Source: Nannocystis exedens
GTDB lineage: Bacteria > Myxococcota_A > Polyangia > Nannocystales > Nannocystaceae
Length of the DNA: 64,000 nucleotides
Direction: 5' to 3'
Assembly (NCBI RefSeq): GCF_002343915.1
Contig: NZ_NETK01000001.1
Span: 1,240,001-1,304,000, forward strand
The notes under the pieces were generated by a model, which saw nothing but the letters and a program-made list of their open reading frames with translations, ran no database searches and had not been told where the DNA came from. Shown one piece after another: positions 6,477-16,546 of this stretch. Each line of letters starts with the position of its first letter. Position 1 is the first letter of the stretch. The translations under genes were made by a program, and so were the position numbers.

Positions 6477-9059
6477 TCAGACTTCTTCCGGCGCATCGGC
6501 CCACACGGCCCAGCCGGCGTCCCAGTCGTCGGCTTCGTCACGGAAGGCCCCGGCGTAGCGGGCCTCGGCGGCGAAGAACCCGTCGGCCGGCGGTGCGGCC
6601 GCGCCGGCGGCCAGCGGGGCGCGCGGCTTGTAGCGATTCAGGCCGCCCGGGTCGGCGCAGCCAGGGAGATCCGGATCTTCCACGCGCGCGCCCGCGGCGG
6701 TGAGCAGCGCCGCCTCGTCGACGCCGAAGTCGTCGTCGGCCAGCGCCAGCGCGCCGCCCGGCGCCTCGGCGTGGGCCAGCGGCGCGGCGAAGTTGCGGGC
6801 CAGCCATAGCCCGCCGCGCAGGTCGGCGGCGGTGTCGCGGTCGCGGACATCGAGCGGCGCCTCGAAGCCGACCACCACCGCGTTGCCGATCGTCGCCGCC
6901 GTGCCGCGGCGGAGCAGCACCCCGTAGTGCTCGTGCTCGGCGCCGTGGCCGCGGCCGCACAGCGTGGCGTTGAAGATCGTCGGCGCCGAGCGCGGCGTGT
7001 TGCGCGACCCGCCGGGGTCGTTGTCGCCTTCGAGCCCGGCGGTGGTGTCGAGCGCCTCGGCGCCGTCGCGCAGCAGCAGGAACTGCAGGCGGCCGGTGTA
7101 GCCGAGGTCCCAGTCGAACCCGTCGTCGCCGGGGTCCTGGCAGATCAGGTGCTTGGCGTCGACCGTGCCGCCGAAGAACTCGAAGCAGTCGTCGGCGGTG
7201 TGGCGCACCTGCACGTGGTCGACCTGCGTGCCGCGGCCGACCCCGGCGAAGGTGACGCCGTTGATCTCGTTGTTCGGCCCGAGCTCGGTCCCGCTGTACT
7301 CGACCCGCACGAACCGCAGCGACCCCGAGCTGTCCTCCGGGTCATCCCCGCCGTACTCGCCGCCGTCGGCGATGCCCTCGACCCGCCCGGTCGTCGGCCG
7401 CCCCTCGGCGTCGCGCAGGTTGGTCGGCGCCTTGCCGAGGATGATAAGCCCGCCCCAGTCGCCGGCGCGCCGGGACCCCGGGCGGGCCTCGCTGGTGAAC
7501 ACGATCGGCCGCTCGCGCGTGCCCTCGGCCACCAGCTTCGCCCCCGGCTGGACCACCAGCGTCCCGCGGGTGTCGCGGTCGCCGACGATCGTCGTCCCCG
7601 GGTCGATCGTCAGCGTCGCCCCCGGCCGCACGAACGTCGAGAAGCGCAGGCGGTAGACCTTGTCGCAGGTCAGGCGCGCCGAGTGCTCGATCTCCCCCGA
7701 CAGCTCGACCACCGGCTTGTCGGCCCGCGCGCACGGCTCGACCGCGGCTGGCTCCGCGGACATGTCCACATCACCATGCTCTTCTGGACCTGTCGTGAAG
7801 ACCATGCTCGCCGAGACAGCCGCCGCCGCGGCCCCCAGCGCCCACGGCAGCCAGCGCGGCACCGCCGGCGTCCGGCGCAACGGCGGATGCACGGCCGACC
7901 AGGTCGCGTCGTGCGGCCCGCTGTCGCGCGGCGGGCTCGGCTCGGCCGGGGCCTCGGCGGCCCGCGGGGCGTCGCGGCGGGTCGGCTCGTCGGGGTGCGC
8001 GAGGTCGCCGGGGCCGGGGTCGGCGAGACCTGACGGACCGGACAGGTCGAGCACGGGCAGGTCGTCCTGGACCTGGCGCGCGCGGCGGATCTGCGCCTCC
8101 ACCAGCCCGCGCAGGCTGGCCCGGTCGGCGGCGAAGATGTCGGCGAGGGTGATGCCGATCGCGCGCGGCGACGGGGCGCTCTTGCCGAGGTGCAGCTCGA
8201 GCGCCTCGCGGAACACCTCGGCCGAGGCCGGGCGCGCCGCGGGGTCGACCGCCAGCGCCGACGCCACCAGCGCGCGCAGGGCCGGCGACGCCGCGGCCTC
8301 GGCGGGCAGCGGCGGGATGTCGCCCTCCTCGAGCCGGCGCGCGATCGTCAGCTCGTCGAGCCCGCCCCACATGCGCTGCCGCGCCAGCGCCTCCCACAGC
8401 ATCACGCCGACCGAGAACAGATCGCTGCGGCGGTCGACGTGCTCGCCGCACACCTGCTCCGGCGACGAGTAGGCGGCCTTGCCCTTGAACGTCCCGACCT
8501 CGGTGTCGCCGTCGCCTTCGAGGCGGGCGATGCCGAAGTCGACCAGCTTGATCTGCCCGTCGTAGGTGACGAGCACGTTGTGCGGCGACACGTCGCGGTG
8601 CACGAGCCCGAGCGGGCGGCCGTCGTAGTCGCGCAGCTCGTGGACGTAGTGGAGGCCGGCCAGCAGCTCGGCGAGGATCCGCAGGTGCATCGCCAGCGGC
8701 AGCCCGGGCGGCAGCGGCGGCGGTTGATACACGCGGCGGAGGATCCGGTGCAGCGGCTGGCCCTCGAGGTACTCCATGGCGATGAACGGCCGCCCGTCCT
8801 CGCTGCCCACCTCGTAGGTCTGCACCACGTTCGGGTGCGACAGCAGCGTGGCGATCTTCGCCTCGCGCTGGAACATCGCCCGGTACTCCGGGTCGCGCGC
8901 CAGCGCCGGGCGCAGGTCCTTGAGCACCAGCAGCTTGAGCGCCCCGCCGACCCCGCGCGCCGCCGCGAGGTAGATGTCGGCCATCCCGCCGTGGCCGACG
9001 GCCGCGAGCCGACGGAACTTCGGCGCGTGCGAGCCCCGGCTGCGCTCGTCGCTCGTCAT
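6477..9059 (-). CDS. Ser/Thr protein kinase with extracellular beta-helix-like domain
   Basis: 860 aa from ATG 9059; upstream codons look non-coding. The kinase domain (about 17-275) is intact: glycine loop VGHGGMADIY, Lys in LLVLKDL, HRDVSPHN catalytic loop, DFGIAR and the activation-segment end YSSPEQVCGE. A Pro/Asp-rich linker is followed by one membrane span (WLPWALGAAAAAVSASMVF, about 405-425). The C-terminal 430 residues resemble secreted right-handed parallel beta-helix proteins (TLTIDPGTTIVGDRDTRGTL, GDWGGLIILGKAP, GGEYGGDDPEDSSGSLRFVR, NGVTFAGVGRGTQVDHVQ). The domain order suggests a receptor kinase whose ectodomain senses a surface ligand. The kinase-helix pairing is unusual. The gene's right neighbour is the NlpC/MurE-like pair. 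Confidence 0.88.
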   Translation of the reverse strand: MTSDERSRGSHAPKFRRLAAVGHGGMADIYLAAARGVGGALKLLVLKDLRPALARDPEYRAMFQREAKIATLLSHPNVVQTYEVGSEDGRPFIAMEYLEGQPLHRILRRVYQPPPLPPGLPLAMHLRILAELLAGLHYVHELRDYDGRPLGLVHRDVSPHNVLVTYDGQIKLVDFGIARLEGDGDTEVGTFKGKAAYSSPEQVCGEHVDRRSDLFSVGVMLWEALARQRMWGGLDELTIARRLEEGDIPPLPAEAAASPALRALVASALAVDPAARPASAEVFREALELHLGKSAPSPRAIGITLADIFAADRASLRGLVEAQIRRARQVQDDLPVLDLSGPSGLADPGPGDLAHPDEPTRRDAPRAAEAPAEPSPPRDSGPHDATWSAVHPPLRRTPAVPRWLPWALGAAAAAVSASMVFTTGPEEHGDVDMSAEPAAVEPCARADKPVVELSGEIEHSARLTCDKVYRLRFSTFVRPGATLTIDPGTTIVGDRDTRGTLVVQPGAKLVAEGTRERPIVFTSEARPGSRRAGDWGGLIILGKAPTNLRDAEGRPTTGRVEGIADGGEYGGDDPEDSSGSLRFVRVEYSGTELGPNNEINGVTFAGVGRGTQVDHVQVRHTADDCFEFFGGTVDAKHLICQDPGDDGFDWDLGYTGRLQFLLLRDGAEALDTTAGLEGDNDPGGSRNTPRSAPTIFNATLCGRGHGAEHEHYGVLLRRGTAATIGNAVVVGFEAPLDVRDRDTAADLRGGLWLARNFAAPLAHAEAPGGALALADDDFGVDEAALLTAAGARVEDPDLPGCADPGGLNRYKPRAPLAAGAAAPPADGFFAAEARYAGAFRDEADDWDAGWAVWADAPEEV

Positions 9060-9452
9060 CGGCGCGGACGCTATGCCGACGCTCCCGGCGCAGCAAGTGA
9101 CATCTCTGCCAGCCACGCCGGCGCTGCGGCGTGACAGACTGCGACATGTAGCCGCCGCATTTGTCACGTCCGCTCCGACGTCGCGCGAGCAACCCGACGT
9201 CGAACCCGCGAGCGCAGCAGAGTCTGCTGGAGCGAAGCGGCCGCACCCCGTGGTCCACGAGGCCCCGCGGCGCGTCACGCGGCACAGGCCTGCGACGATC
9301 CGCCGCGGCCGCCTGACCGCTCGCCGGCGGTCGGGCTCGCCCGTCGAACTCGAGTGTCCTTTTGCGCATGTTCCACCGGACATGCCCCATCGAGCACCCG
9401 GCCAGGCCAGCCGGCGCGACGCCGACCCGAGCACCGCTCGGGACCGTCTCGC
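9060..9452. other. 393-bp intergenic region with one repeat-family copy
   Basis: Lies between the NlpC/P60 stop and the kinase start, both on the minus strand, so it should hold the kinase promoter. At 9356-9386 it carries spaced units of the palindrome family (GTCC ... GCATGTTCC ... GGACATGCC). No gene, and no clear promoter motif was recognised. Confidence 0.5.
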
Positions 9453-10731
9453 TCATCGCCGCAGCGCCAGCACCTGCTCGAGCTCCATGTGCCGCCATCG
9501 CGCCGCCCGCAGCAACACTTGCTCGAGCGGCTCCTCGATCACCCGGCCGCGGCGCGACGACGCGTGCAGCAGCGTGCGGGCCCCCGCCCGCGGCCCGCGC
9601 AGCACCACGCCGACGTGGCACGGCGACTCGCCCGCCCCCCACATGAACAGCAGATCGCCGGGCTCGCCGAGCGCCCGCACCGGCGCCGCCGCCAGCGCGA
9701 GCTGATCGCTCGAGTGACGCGGCAGCACCAACCCCAGCGCCGAGCGCACCGCCCGCTGCACCAGCCCCGAGCAGTCGATCCCGGGCGGCGTCGTCCCGCC
9801 GAGCCGATACGGCGCCCCGCGGAAGCGCCGCAGCGCCCGGGCCAACGCAGCCGCGCCGCCGCGAGACCTCGCCGCCGCCGGCGAGGCCGCAGGCGCCCCG
9901 AGCCGCGCGCGCGTCCACCCGATCGTCCCGTCGCCCGCGCGCACCAGCGTCCACTCGCCCGCCGCGGCCAGCACCCCCACCGGTCCGTCGCCGGCCAGCA
10001 GCTCGGTGCACAGCTCTCTGCTTTCAAGGACATGTCCCTCGGGACATGCGCCAACTCGGGTCAACAGCTCCGTGCACAGCTCTCTGTCCTCGCGGACATG
10101 TCCCTCGGCCCATGCCGCTTCGCGGGCCAGCAGCCCCGGCTCCTCGGACCGCGAGCCCCGCTCCCCCGAGGACCGCTGCAGACGGAGCCCCGAGCCGCCG
10201 CGCCCCGCACCTGCGGCCGCAGCACGCATGCCCGCGAGGACAGGACCGGAAGCGCCGCCGCGCCCCTGCCCGGCCATCCACATGTCCTCCAGGGCATGCT
10301 CGTGACCACATGTCCTGAAGTACGCCTCCGCGACCGCCCCCGCCGGCGGCGCCCGCCACAGCCGCGTCACCCCGGCCGGCAGCCCCAGCCACGCGCGCGG
10401 CGCCGCGATCTCCGTCGCCGAGGCGTCGATCATCCAGCCGAACGGGAGCACCGCGGCGAACTCGGCCAGCGCGGCCGCCAGCGCCTTGCGGCTCAGCGCC
10501 TCGCCGGCCAGCACGAGCGCCCGCCGCCGCGGCTCGACCGCGCAGCGCAGCGGGGGCCCGGCCCACCCGAACCGGCGCAGCAGCGTCTGCCGCCGTTCGG
10601 CCAGCACCCGCAAGAGCCGCGCCTCGAGCTGCGCCGCCGAACCTTCGTCGAGCCCCTCGCCCGCCCGTCGCGCGAGCCGGCCGCCCGCGAGCGGCGCCCG
10701 GCTCTCCGCGCCCGCACCACCGACGCCGCCC

Positions 10732-10745
<14 letters not shown>
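9453..10745 (-). CDS. NlpC/P60 cysteine peptidase with repeat-encoded insertions
   Basis: 430 aa. The C-terminal domain (about 300-430) is NlpC/P60: GIDCSGLVQRAV with the catalytic Cys near residue 324, LPRHSSDQL, GDLLFMW, CHVGVVL with the catalytic His, and LLHASS. Such enzymes cleave D-Glu-diaminopimelate bonds in peptidoglycan stems. The N-terminal region (30-150) resembles the SH3-like modules that precede these peptidases (AAPRAWLGLPAG, EWTLVRAGDGTIGWTRA). The middle is odd: two in-frame copies of EGHV-E-RELCTELL come from a 66-bp-spaced duplication of a palindromic repeat, and FRTCGHEHALEDMW comes from another copy. No signal peptide is evident with this start. It overlaps the MurE-like gene by 14 bp. 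Confidence 0.85.
9999..10115. repeat. Duplicated hairpin repeat inside NlpC/P60 gene
   Basis: Two direct copies offset by 66 bp (9999-10048 and 10065-10115), each with CAGCTC(G/C)GTGCACAGCTC followed by a palindromic unit. The first hairpin is perfect: CATGTCC (10031-10037), loop CTCG, GGACATG (10042-10048); the second copy has drifted. The offset of 22 codons keeps the frame and duplicates the peptide EGHV-E-RELCTELL. Confidence 0.8.
10281..10320. repeat. Second hairpin repeat inside NlpC/P60 gene
   Basis: CATGTCCTCC-AGGGCATG forms an imperfect stem, and a further ACCACATGTCCTGAAG unit follows. Read on the minus strand it encodes FRTCGHEHALEDMW. It lies between the N-terminal domain and the variable Gly/Arg-rich middle of the protein. 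Confidence 0.6.
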
Positions 10746-11973
<1,228 letters not shown>

Positions 11974-12028
11974 GGGCCGAAGCTTCGCACAGGTCGGCGC
12001 CGGTCGGGCGCGCCCGCGAACGACCCGC

Positions 12029-12472
12029 TCAGGTCGTGCTCCCGGTGTCGGGCGCCTCGCAGCGGCCGCAGCCGAACGTGTTCACGTTGTTGACGCAGGT
12101 CTCGTCCCAGTTGCCGCCCTCGAGCCCGCAGCAGAACGGATCCTCGTCGCACACGCACATCTCGACGGCGTCGTCGGCGCAACCGGGCGCCGCGTGGACG
12201 AGGCAGCAGTCCTCGTCGGCGCCGGCGGTGGTGCCACCGGTCGTCGGCGCGCCCGTCGTCGGCGCGCCCGTCGAGGTCGTGCCGGTGGTCGCGTCGTCGG
12301 TGGTGCTCGCGGTCGTCGTCGTCGTCGTCGTCGTCGTCGTGCCGGTCGTCGTCGCCGTCGTCGAGCCGTCGGTCGCCGTCCCGCCGCCGAGGTTGATCAC
12401 GCAGCCCGCGTTCGGCCAAAAGCCCGCCAGCGTGGCCGTCAGGGCGAAGAACTTCTCCCGCTGGATCTGCAT
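12029..12472 (-). CDS. Thr-rich stalk lipoprotein with Cys-rich CC..H..PGC module
   Basis: 147 aa from ATG 12472, which follows a purine-rich GGGGGAAGGG. The N-terminus MQIQREKFFALTATLAGF leads to PNAGC, a plausible though atypical lipobox. A stalk of about 55 residues is almost all Thr, with one run of ten Thr. The C-terminal module of about 50 residues has DCCLVHAAPGCADDAVEMC, VCDEDPFCCGLEGGNWD and GCGRC. This cysteine pattern recurs in many Nannocystis-type surface proteins; from memory of the group I regard it as a lineage-specific domain. Function unknown; a surface location is inferred. An ATG 17 codons upstream is possible but gives a poor signal. Confidence 0.65.
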   Translation of the reverse strand: MQIQREKFFALTATLAGFWPNAGCVINLGGGTATDGSTTATTTGTTTTTTTTTTASTTDDATTGTTSTGAPTTGAPTTGGTTAGADEDCCLVHAAPGCADDAVEMCVCDEDPFCCGLEGGNWDETCVNNVNTFGCGRCEAPDTGSTT

Positions 12473-12535
12473 GCCGCCCGCCCTTCCCCCGGGCACGGTC
12501 GCCGAGCCCTGCTTCGCGGTCAAGCCACGCCGGCC

Positions 12536-13462
12536 TCAGCCCGCGCCGGTGCGTTCGGCCCACGCGCGCAGGAGCGCGAGGCTGACCCCCGCGCCGCCGC
12601 ACACGATCACCAGCACCGGCCCGCGGCCGACGATCGGCGGCGCGCGATCGTAGATGACCGAAAGGCCAGCTCCGCACGCCGGCTCGACCAGCACGCGGTG
12701 ATCGTCGGCGAAGCGCAGGCACGCCTGCACCGCCGCGCGATCGCTGACCGTCCACGGGATGATCTCGTGCCGGCGCGACCACGCCACCGCCTCGGCCGCG
12801 ACCGCGCGAGCGCCGAGCGTCGTCGCCAGGGAGGTGATCGCCGGGATCGTCACTGGCGCGCCCGCGGCCAGCGCGGCCGCGTACGACGCCGCGCCCTCGG
12901 TCTCGACCGCCAGCACCGGCACGTCGGTCCAGCCGACCGCGTGCATCCCCTGCAGCACGCCGCACAGGAGGCCCGCGCCGCCCACCGCGACCACCACCGC
13001 GCCCGGGCGCTCGGCCTGCGCAGCGGCCTCGACCACGATGTCGGCGTGGCCGGTCCAGATCTCCGGATCGTCGAACGGATGGATGTAGGTCGCGTCCTCC
13101 GGCAGCTCGGCCAGCGCCGCCCGGTGGGCCGCGAGCCAGTCGTCGCCGCGCACCACCACTTCGGCGCCCTCTGCCGTCAGCAGCTCGTGCGAGCGCGCGC
13201 TCGTCGTCGACGGCACCACCACCCACACCGCCGCGCCGAGCCGCCGCCCGGCGTACGCCACCGCCAGGCCCGCGTTCCCGCCGGACGCGCACACCAGCCG
13301 CCGCGCCCCGCCTGCCACCCGGCTCGCGCACAGCCGCCCGAGCCCGCGCAGCTTGAACGACCCGCACGGCTGCAGCGCCTCCATCTTCAACAGCACCGGC
13401 CCGCCGAGCGCCGCACCCAGCGGCACGGAGCGCAGAAGAGGAGTGGCTTGCGCGAGCGACAT
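12536..13462 (-). CDS. Threonine/serine dehydratase-like PLP enzyme
   Basis: 308 aa. Fold-type II PLP enzyme: cofactor Lys37 in GSFKLRG, substrate loop ASGGNAG, and the phosphate-binding glycine-rich stretch VAVGGAGLL. The C-terminal motif VCGGAGVS sits where serine/threonine dehydratases carry the pyridine-N-binding Ser or Cys. The size fits catabolic L-serine/L-threonine dehydratases without the regulatory ACT domain, so it would deaminate Ser or Thr to pyruvate or 2-oxobutyrate in the cytoplasm. Related racemases share this fold and cannot be excluded. The start at 13462 (MSLAQATPLL) was chosen because the 12 codons before it look non-coding. Confidence 0.82.
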   Translation of the reverse strand: MSLAQATPLLRSVPLGAALGGPVLLKMEALQPCGSFKLRGLGRLCASRVAGGARRLVCASGGNAGLAVAYAGRRLGAAVWVVVPSTTSARSHELLTAEGAEVVVRGDDWLAAHRAALAELPEDATYIHPFDDPEIWTGHADIVVEAAAQAERPGAVVVAVGGAGLLCGVLQGMHAVGWTDVPVLAVETEGAASYAAALAAGAPVTIPAITSLATTLGARAVAAEAVAWSRRHEIIPWTVSDRAAVQACLRFADDHRVLVEPACGAGLSVIYDRAPPIVGRGPVLVIVCGGAGVSLALLRAWAERTGAG

Positions 13463-13783
13463 GCGACCGCCATACACCCCCGCGCCCTCGCCCGGCAAGC
13501 GACGGCAGCCTCAGCCGCAGCGCCGAGCGAGCGCCGACGCGAGGCGCGAATCACCGCCCCGAGATCGGGGCCGCCCGCCCTCGCGAGCGCCCGTCACCGC
13601 GGACGCACCCGACGTGCACCACCACCGCGTCTCCGGCCGCTCGCCCTCGCGGACCCGTGTCGTCGGCGACCCCTCGCCGGTCGCTGGCACTGCATCTTCA
13701 GCCGCTCGCCTCGCGGCCATCCTCGTCGCCAGACGCCCCAGTATCCGCCGCTCGCCTCGCGGCCGCCCCGCAGCGCTCGCCGC

Positions 13784-14101
13784 TCAGGCCGCGCGGACCA
13801 GCGCCGGGGCGAGCTCGCGCTCCGGCGCGCTCGCCGGGGTCGGCGAATCTGCCAGCGCCACCTTGCCGCAGCCGCCGCAGTGGGGCGGGGCGAAGGCGAA
13901 GTCGTGGGCGCTGCGGACTGCGCCCGCGCCGAACGCGAAGATCAGCGGGACCGCGAACATGATGAACGGCCCGATCAGGGCCGACACGAACAGCATCGCC
14001 GCCACGAACGCCCACGCCAGCGCGACGACCGCGGCCCCCCACGCCGGCGGGCGGCGCAGCGACGTGTGGTGGCAGCGGGGACACATCTGGTTGCTCGACA
14101 T
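13784..14101 (-). CDS. Two-span membrane protein with zinc-ribbon termini
   Basis: 105 aa. N-terminal CPRCHHT and central CGGC (PPHCGGCGKV) make a four-Cys zinc-ribbon pair split by a hydrophobic block with about two membrane spans (WGAAVVALAWAFVAAMLFVS, LIGPFIMFAVPLIFAFGAG). GGGAGG precedes the ATG at 6-nt spacing. The gene is divergent from a TetR regulator, and the palindrome at 14112-14125 overlaps the region just upstream of its Shine-Dalgarno sequence. It is therefore a likely target of that regulator. Function unknown. Confidence 0.75.
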   Translation of the reverse strand: MSSNQMCPRCHHTSLRRPPAWGAAVVALAWAFVAAMLFVSALIGPFIMFAVPLIFAFGAGAVRSAHDFAFAPPHCGGCGKVALADSPTPASAPERELAPALVRAA

Positions 14102-14111
14102 CTCGACCTCC

Positions 14112-14149
14112 CTATCAGTTGATAGACAAGCTACCTATCGATCGATAGG
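14112..14149. promoter_or_regulatory. Paired CTATC-GATAG palindromes, probable TetR operators
   Basis: CTATCAGTTGATAG (14112-14125, near-palindrome) and CCTATCGATCGATAGG (14134-14149, perfect 16 bp) share the half-site CTATC, with centres 23 bp apart. They sit in the divergent region between the zinc-ribbon gene and the tetR-like gene and overlap the 5' leader of the former. The position and symmetry are what a TetR dimer would bind, implying autoregulation and control of the neighbour. Confidence 0.7.
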
Positions 14150-14306
14150 CGAGCAAGCCCGGACCTCGGTCCTGCGACGTCCTGCCGCACGTTTGCGCGG
14201 TCTGGGGCATACTCCCGCGGTGGCCCGGCGCCCCGTCTCTGCACCCACGTCCGCCGCCCGTCCGCGGGCCGGCCGGAGGTCGTCGACTGCCAGCGAGCCG
14301 GAGCCG

Positions 14307-14945
14307 ATGCCGCAGCTTCCGCCGGCGACCGGGCGGCACCGCGAGATCCTCGAGGCGGCGATGGAGCTCATCGCCGAGCGCGGCTACCACGGCGCCTCGC
14401 TGCGGGAGCTGGCGCGGCGAGTCGGGATGCAGCAGCCCAGCCTTTACCACTACTTCCGGACCAAGGAAGAGATGGTGGAGCAGATCATCGTCACCTTCTA
14501 CGGCGACATGGCGGCGGGCGGGGCGGAGATCGTGGCGGTCGCCGAGCTCGAGCAGATCCCGCGGGTGGTCGCGCGCTACGTCAAGCGGCTGTACGAGAGC
14601 CGCACGCACCCGCTCTTCGTCCGCTGCATGTTCTCGATCGCCCGCCTGAACCCGCGCTTCGGCCGGCTCAACCGCGCGATCTTCGTCGACGACCTCGCGG
14701 TCCAGGCCTCGCTCGGGCTGCGGCGGTTCATCGACCGGGGCGAGCTGACCGAGACGGAGGCGCTCGACCTCACCCGACTGATGACATTCGCTACGGGCTT
14801 CCGCCTGATGGAGGAGAAGGTCCTCTTCGACGAGCGGCCGCTCGGTCCGGACGTCGACCGTTACCTCGACTTCTGCGCCGACGCCTGCGAGCAGTGGATC
14901 CGCGAGCTGAAGCGGCGGAAGGGGATCCCGGCCGGAGCGGCCTGA
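14307..14945 (+). CDS. TetR/AcrR-family transcriptional regulator
   Basis: 212 aa from ATG 14307, preceded by GGAG; an in-frame GTG at 14220 would add 29 basic, Pro-rich residues. The N-terminal DNA-binding domain is clear: REILEAAMELIAERGYHGAS, then LRELARRVGMQQPSLYHYF and RTKEEMVEQII. The C-terminal domain is alpha-helical, of ligand-binding type (RVVARYVKRLYESRTHPLFV, DLTRLMTFATGFRLMEEKV). The effector is unknown. The palindromes 160-195 bp upstream, before the divergent gene, are the likely operators. Confidence 0.9.
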   Translation: MPQLPPATGRHREILEAAMELIAERGYHGASLRELARRVGMQQPSLYHYFRTKEEMVEQIIVTFYGDMAAGGAEIVAVAELEQIPRVVARYVKRLYESRTHPLFVRCMFSIARLNPRFGRLNRAIFVDDLAVQASLGLRRFIDRGELTETEALDLTRLMTFATGFRLMEEKVLFDERPLGPDVDRYLDFCADACEQWIRELKRRKGIPAGAA

Positions 14946-15343
14946 CCGGCGGCCCGCGACCGTGACAGGCGAGCGTCGCAATTCGCATCGCTGCGGCCCC
15001 GGGCGCAGCGCCCGTCGTCGGACCGGCTCTTGTCATTCCAATCGTTTGCGACCGGACCGGCGCGTGCAGGTGATGGGCAGCCAATGGCCGTCCCCCCACA
15101 TGGCGCCGAACTCGCGCTGTCGACACCCGACCCCAGGCTCGAGTTCGAACGACGTTTTCCGCCCCACAGCGGGCCGGTAGGCCGCTCGTCGCGCATTCCA
15201 CGGCGCGCCGGAGCGCGTCCGATCGGCGTCGGGGAATTCTGCGCCGGGCGACCGACGCGGGTCGGAATATTTGACTTTTCCGACTGGTCGGCACGTGGAG
15301 CATCTGCCAATCTTGAAGCCATCCCGTTCGAGGTAGCCACGTC
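14946..15343. other. 398-bp intergenic region
   Basis: Separates the TetR gene from the next plus-strand gene. A TTGACT at about 15270 has no convincing -10 partner. No repeat-family hairpin or terminator was seen. Confidence 0.4.
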
Positions 15344-16369
15344 ATGTTGCGGTCTCGTCTGCTCGTCTCCGTCGCCACTCCCATTTTCGCCGCGTCGTTG
15401 TTGTTGCCGTCGGCCGCCATCGCGTCGCCCTACGCGCGCAGCGTCCCGCTCCTCGGCATGCAAGACCCCGGCGGCGAGTCCCTCGCCCAGCCCATCCCCG
15501 GGCAGACGCCGGTCGCCCCGGTGAACACGCAAGTCCAGGCCCCGGGCGCGCAGACCCAGGCCACCCCGCCGGGCAGCGTCGCCGGGCCGCAGAGCCAGAG
15601 CCAGACCTTGGCCGCGCCGGGTGCCGCTCCGCTCAACGTGCCGCCCGGCAGCACGGTGATGCAGCCGCAGATCCAGGTGCTCGTGCAGCCGCAGATCCAG
15701 GTCCAGGCCCAGCCGCAGGGCAACGCCTCGCCGACCAGCAGCGCCGACATCGCGACCAACACCCACTCGAACAGCAACTCGAACGCGACGCCGACGGTCA
15801 CCACCAACACCCGCACGACGCCGCCGCAGGCGCCCGTCTACGTCGCGCCGCCGCAGCAGCGCTACCCGCAGAGCCGCTACGCCCCGCCCCCGCCCCCGCC
15901 GCGGATCGTCACCCGCGTCGTCTCGCGGCCGTCGCACGCCGCTCCGCCGCCGGCGATCAAGCGCCCGCCCCCGCCGCGCAAGGGGCTGATGGTCACCGGC
16001 TGGGTGCTGTTCGGCGTCAGCTACCTGATCACGGCGAGCAACGCGGCCGACCTGTACGACCGCTGCCCCGGCATGAACAAGCCCGGCCGCTGTCGTGACC
16101 TGGCCGAGAACATGTTCATCCCGGTCGTCGGCCCGTTCCTGGCGATGGAGCAGGCCAAGTACGCCACCGACGACTTCTCGCTGGCCGTGTCCGGCTCGCT
16201 GCAGGGCCTCGGCCTCATCATGGGCATCGTCGGCACCGTGCAGTACCACCGCGACAAGTACCGCAACCGCGTCCTCAACGAGTACGGCGTCCGCGTGGCC
16301 AAGAACACCAACCTCAACGCCGGCGGCCGCCTCGGCGGCGGTCAGCTGACCCTCACCGCCCGCTTCTGA
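15344..16369 (+). CDS. Secreted Pro/Gln-rich protein with C-terminal membrane domain
   Basis: 341 aa. Signal peptide (MLRSRLLVSVATPIFAASLL, cleavage near AIAS). Residues 45-200 are low complexity: Gln/Pro/Val repeats (QPQIQVLVQPQIQVQAQPQ), an Asn/Ser/Thr stretch, and a poly-Pro run (YAPPPPPPR). The C-terminal 130 residues hold two hydrophobic helices (GLMVTGWVLFGVSYLITASN; SLQGLGLIMGIVGTVQY) separated by a Cys pair (DRCPGMNKPGRC) and end in LTLTARF. The layout of a low-complexity arm, two spans and a beta-like C-terminal end matches the frameshifted gene at 43971-44941, so the two may be distant paralogues. An envelope location is inferred; function unknown. Confidence 0.75.
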   Translation: MLRSRLLVSVATPIFAASLLLPSAAIASPYARSVPLLGMQDPGGESLAQPIPGQTPVAPVNTQVQAPGAQTQATPPGSVAGPQSQSQTLAAPGAAPLNVPPGSTVMQPQIQVLVQPQIQVQAQPQGNASPTSSADIATNTHSNSNSNATPTVTTNTRTTPPQAPVYVAPPQQRYPQSRYAPPPPPPRIVTRVVSRPSHAAPPPAIKRPPPPRKGLMVTGWVLFGVSYLITASNAADLYDRCPGMNKPGRCRDLAENMFIPVVGPFLAMEQAKYATDDFSLAVSGSLQGLGLIMGIVGTVQYHRDKYRNRVLNEYGVRVAKNTNLNAGGRLGGGQLTLTARF

Positions 16370-16389
16370 GGGGCCGGCCCGGCCCAGCG

Positions 16390-16417
16390 CGAGCGCGACG
16401 AGCCATCGTCGCGCTCG
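16390..16417 (+). terminator. Strong 12-bp hairpin after the Pro/Gln-rich gene
   Basis: Perfect CGAGCGCGACGA / TCGTCGCGCTCG stem with a GCCA loop, 20 bp after the stop at 16369, followed by TCGCGTTTAAG. This is a good intrinsic terminator stem with a weak U-tract. It is distinct from the CATG repeat family that follows. Confidence 0.65.
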
Positions 16418-16454
16418 TCGCGTTTAAGCCGCGCGACGGCCCGCGCCTTCTTCA

Positions 16455-16532
16455 AGACATGTCCTCGTGCGCCTGTCCTTGGGAACATATTCTGAAGGAC
16501 ATGCCTCCTGCGGCATGTCCTCGCGGACATCT
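16455..16532. repeat. CATG palindrome cluster between convergent genes
   Basis: Contains GGACATGCC (16497-16505) / GGCATGTCC (16512-16520) with a 6-nt loop, plus AGACATGTCC, GCCTGTCC and GCGGACAT units. It lies in the convergent gap between stops at 16369 and 16547. Confidence 0.8.
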
Positions 16533-16546
16533 CAACTCGCCGCGCC

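Noticed and set aside
16455..16532. Insertion-sequence terminal repeats
   Set aside because: No transposase frame or target duplication is associated with any copy in the window.
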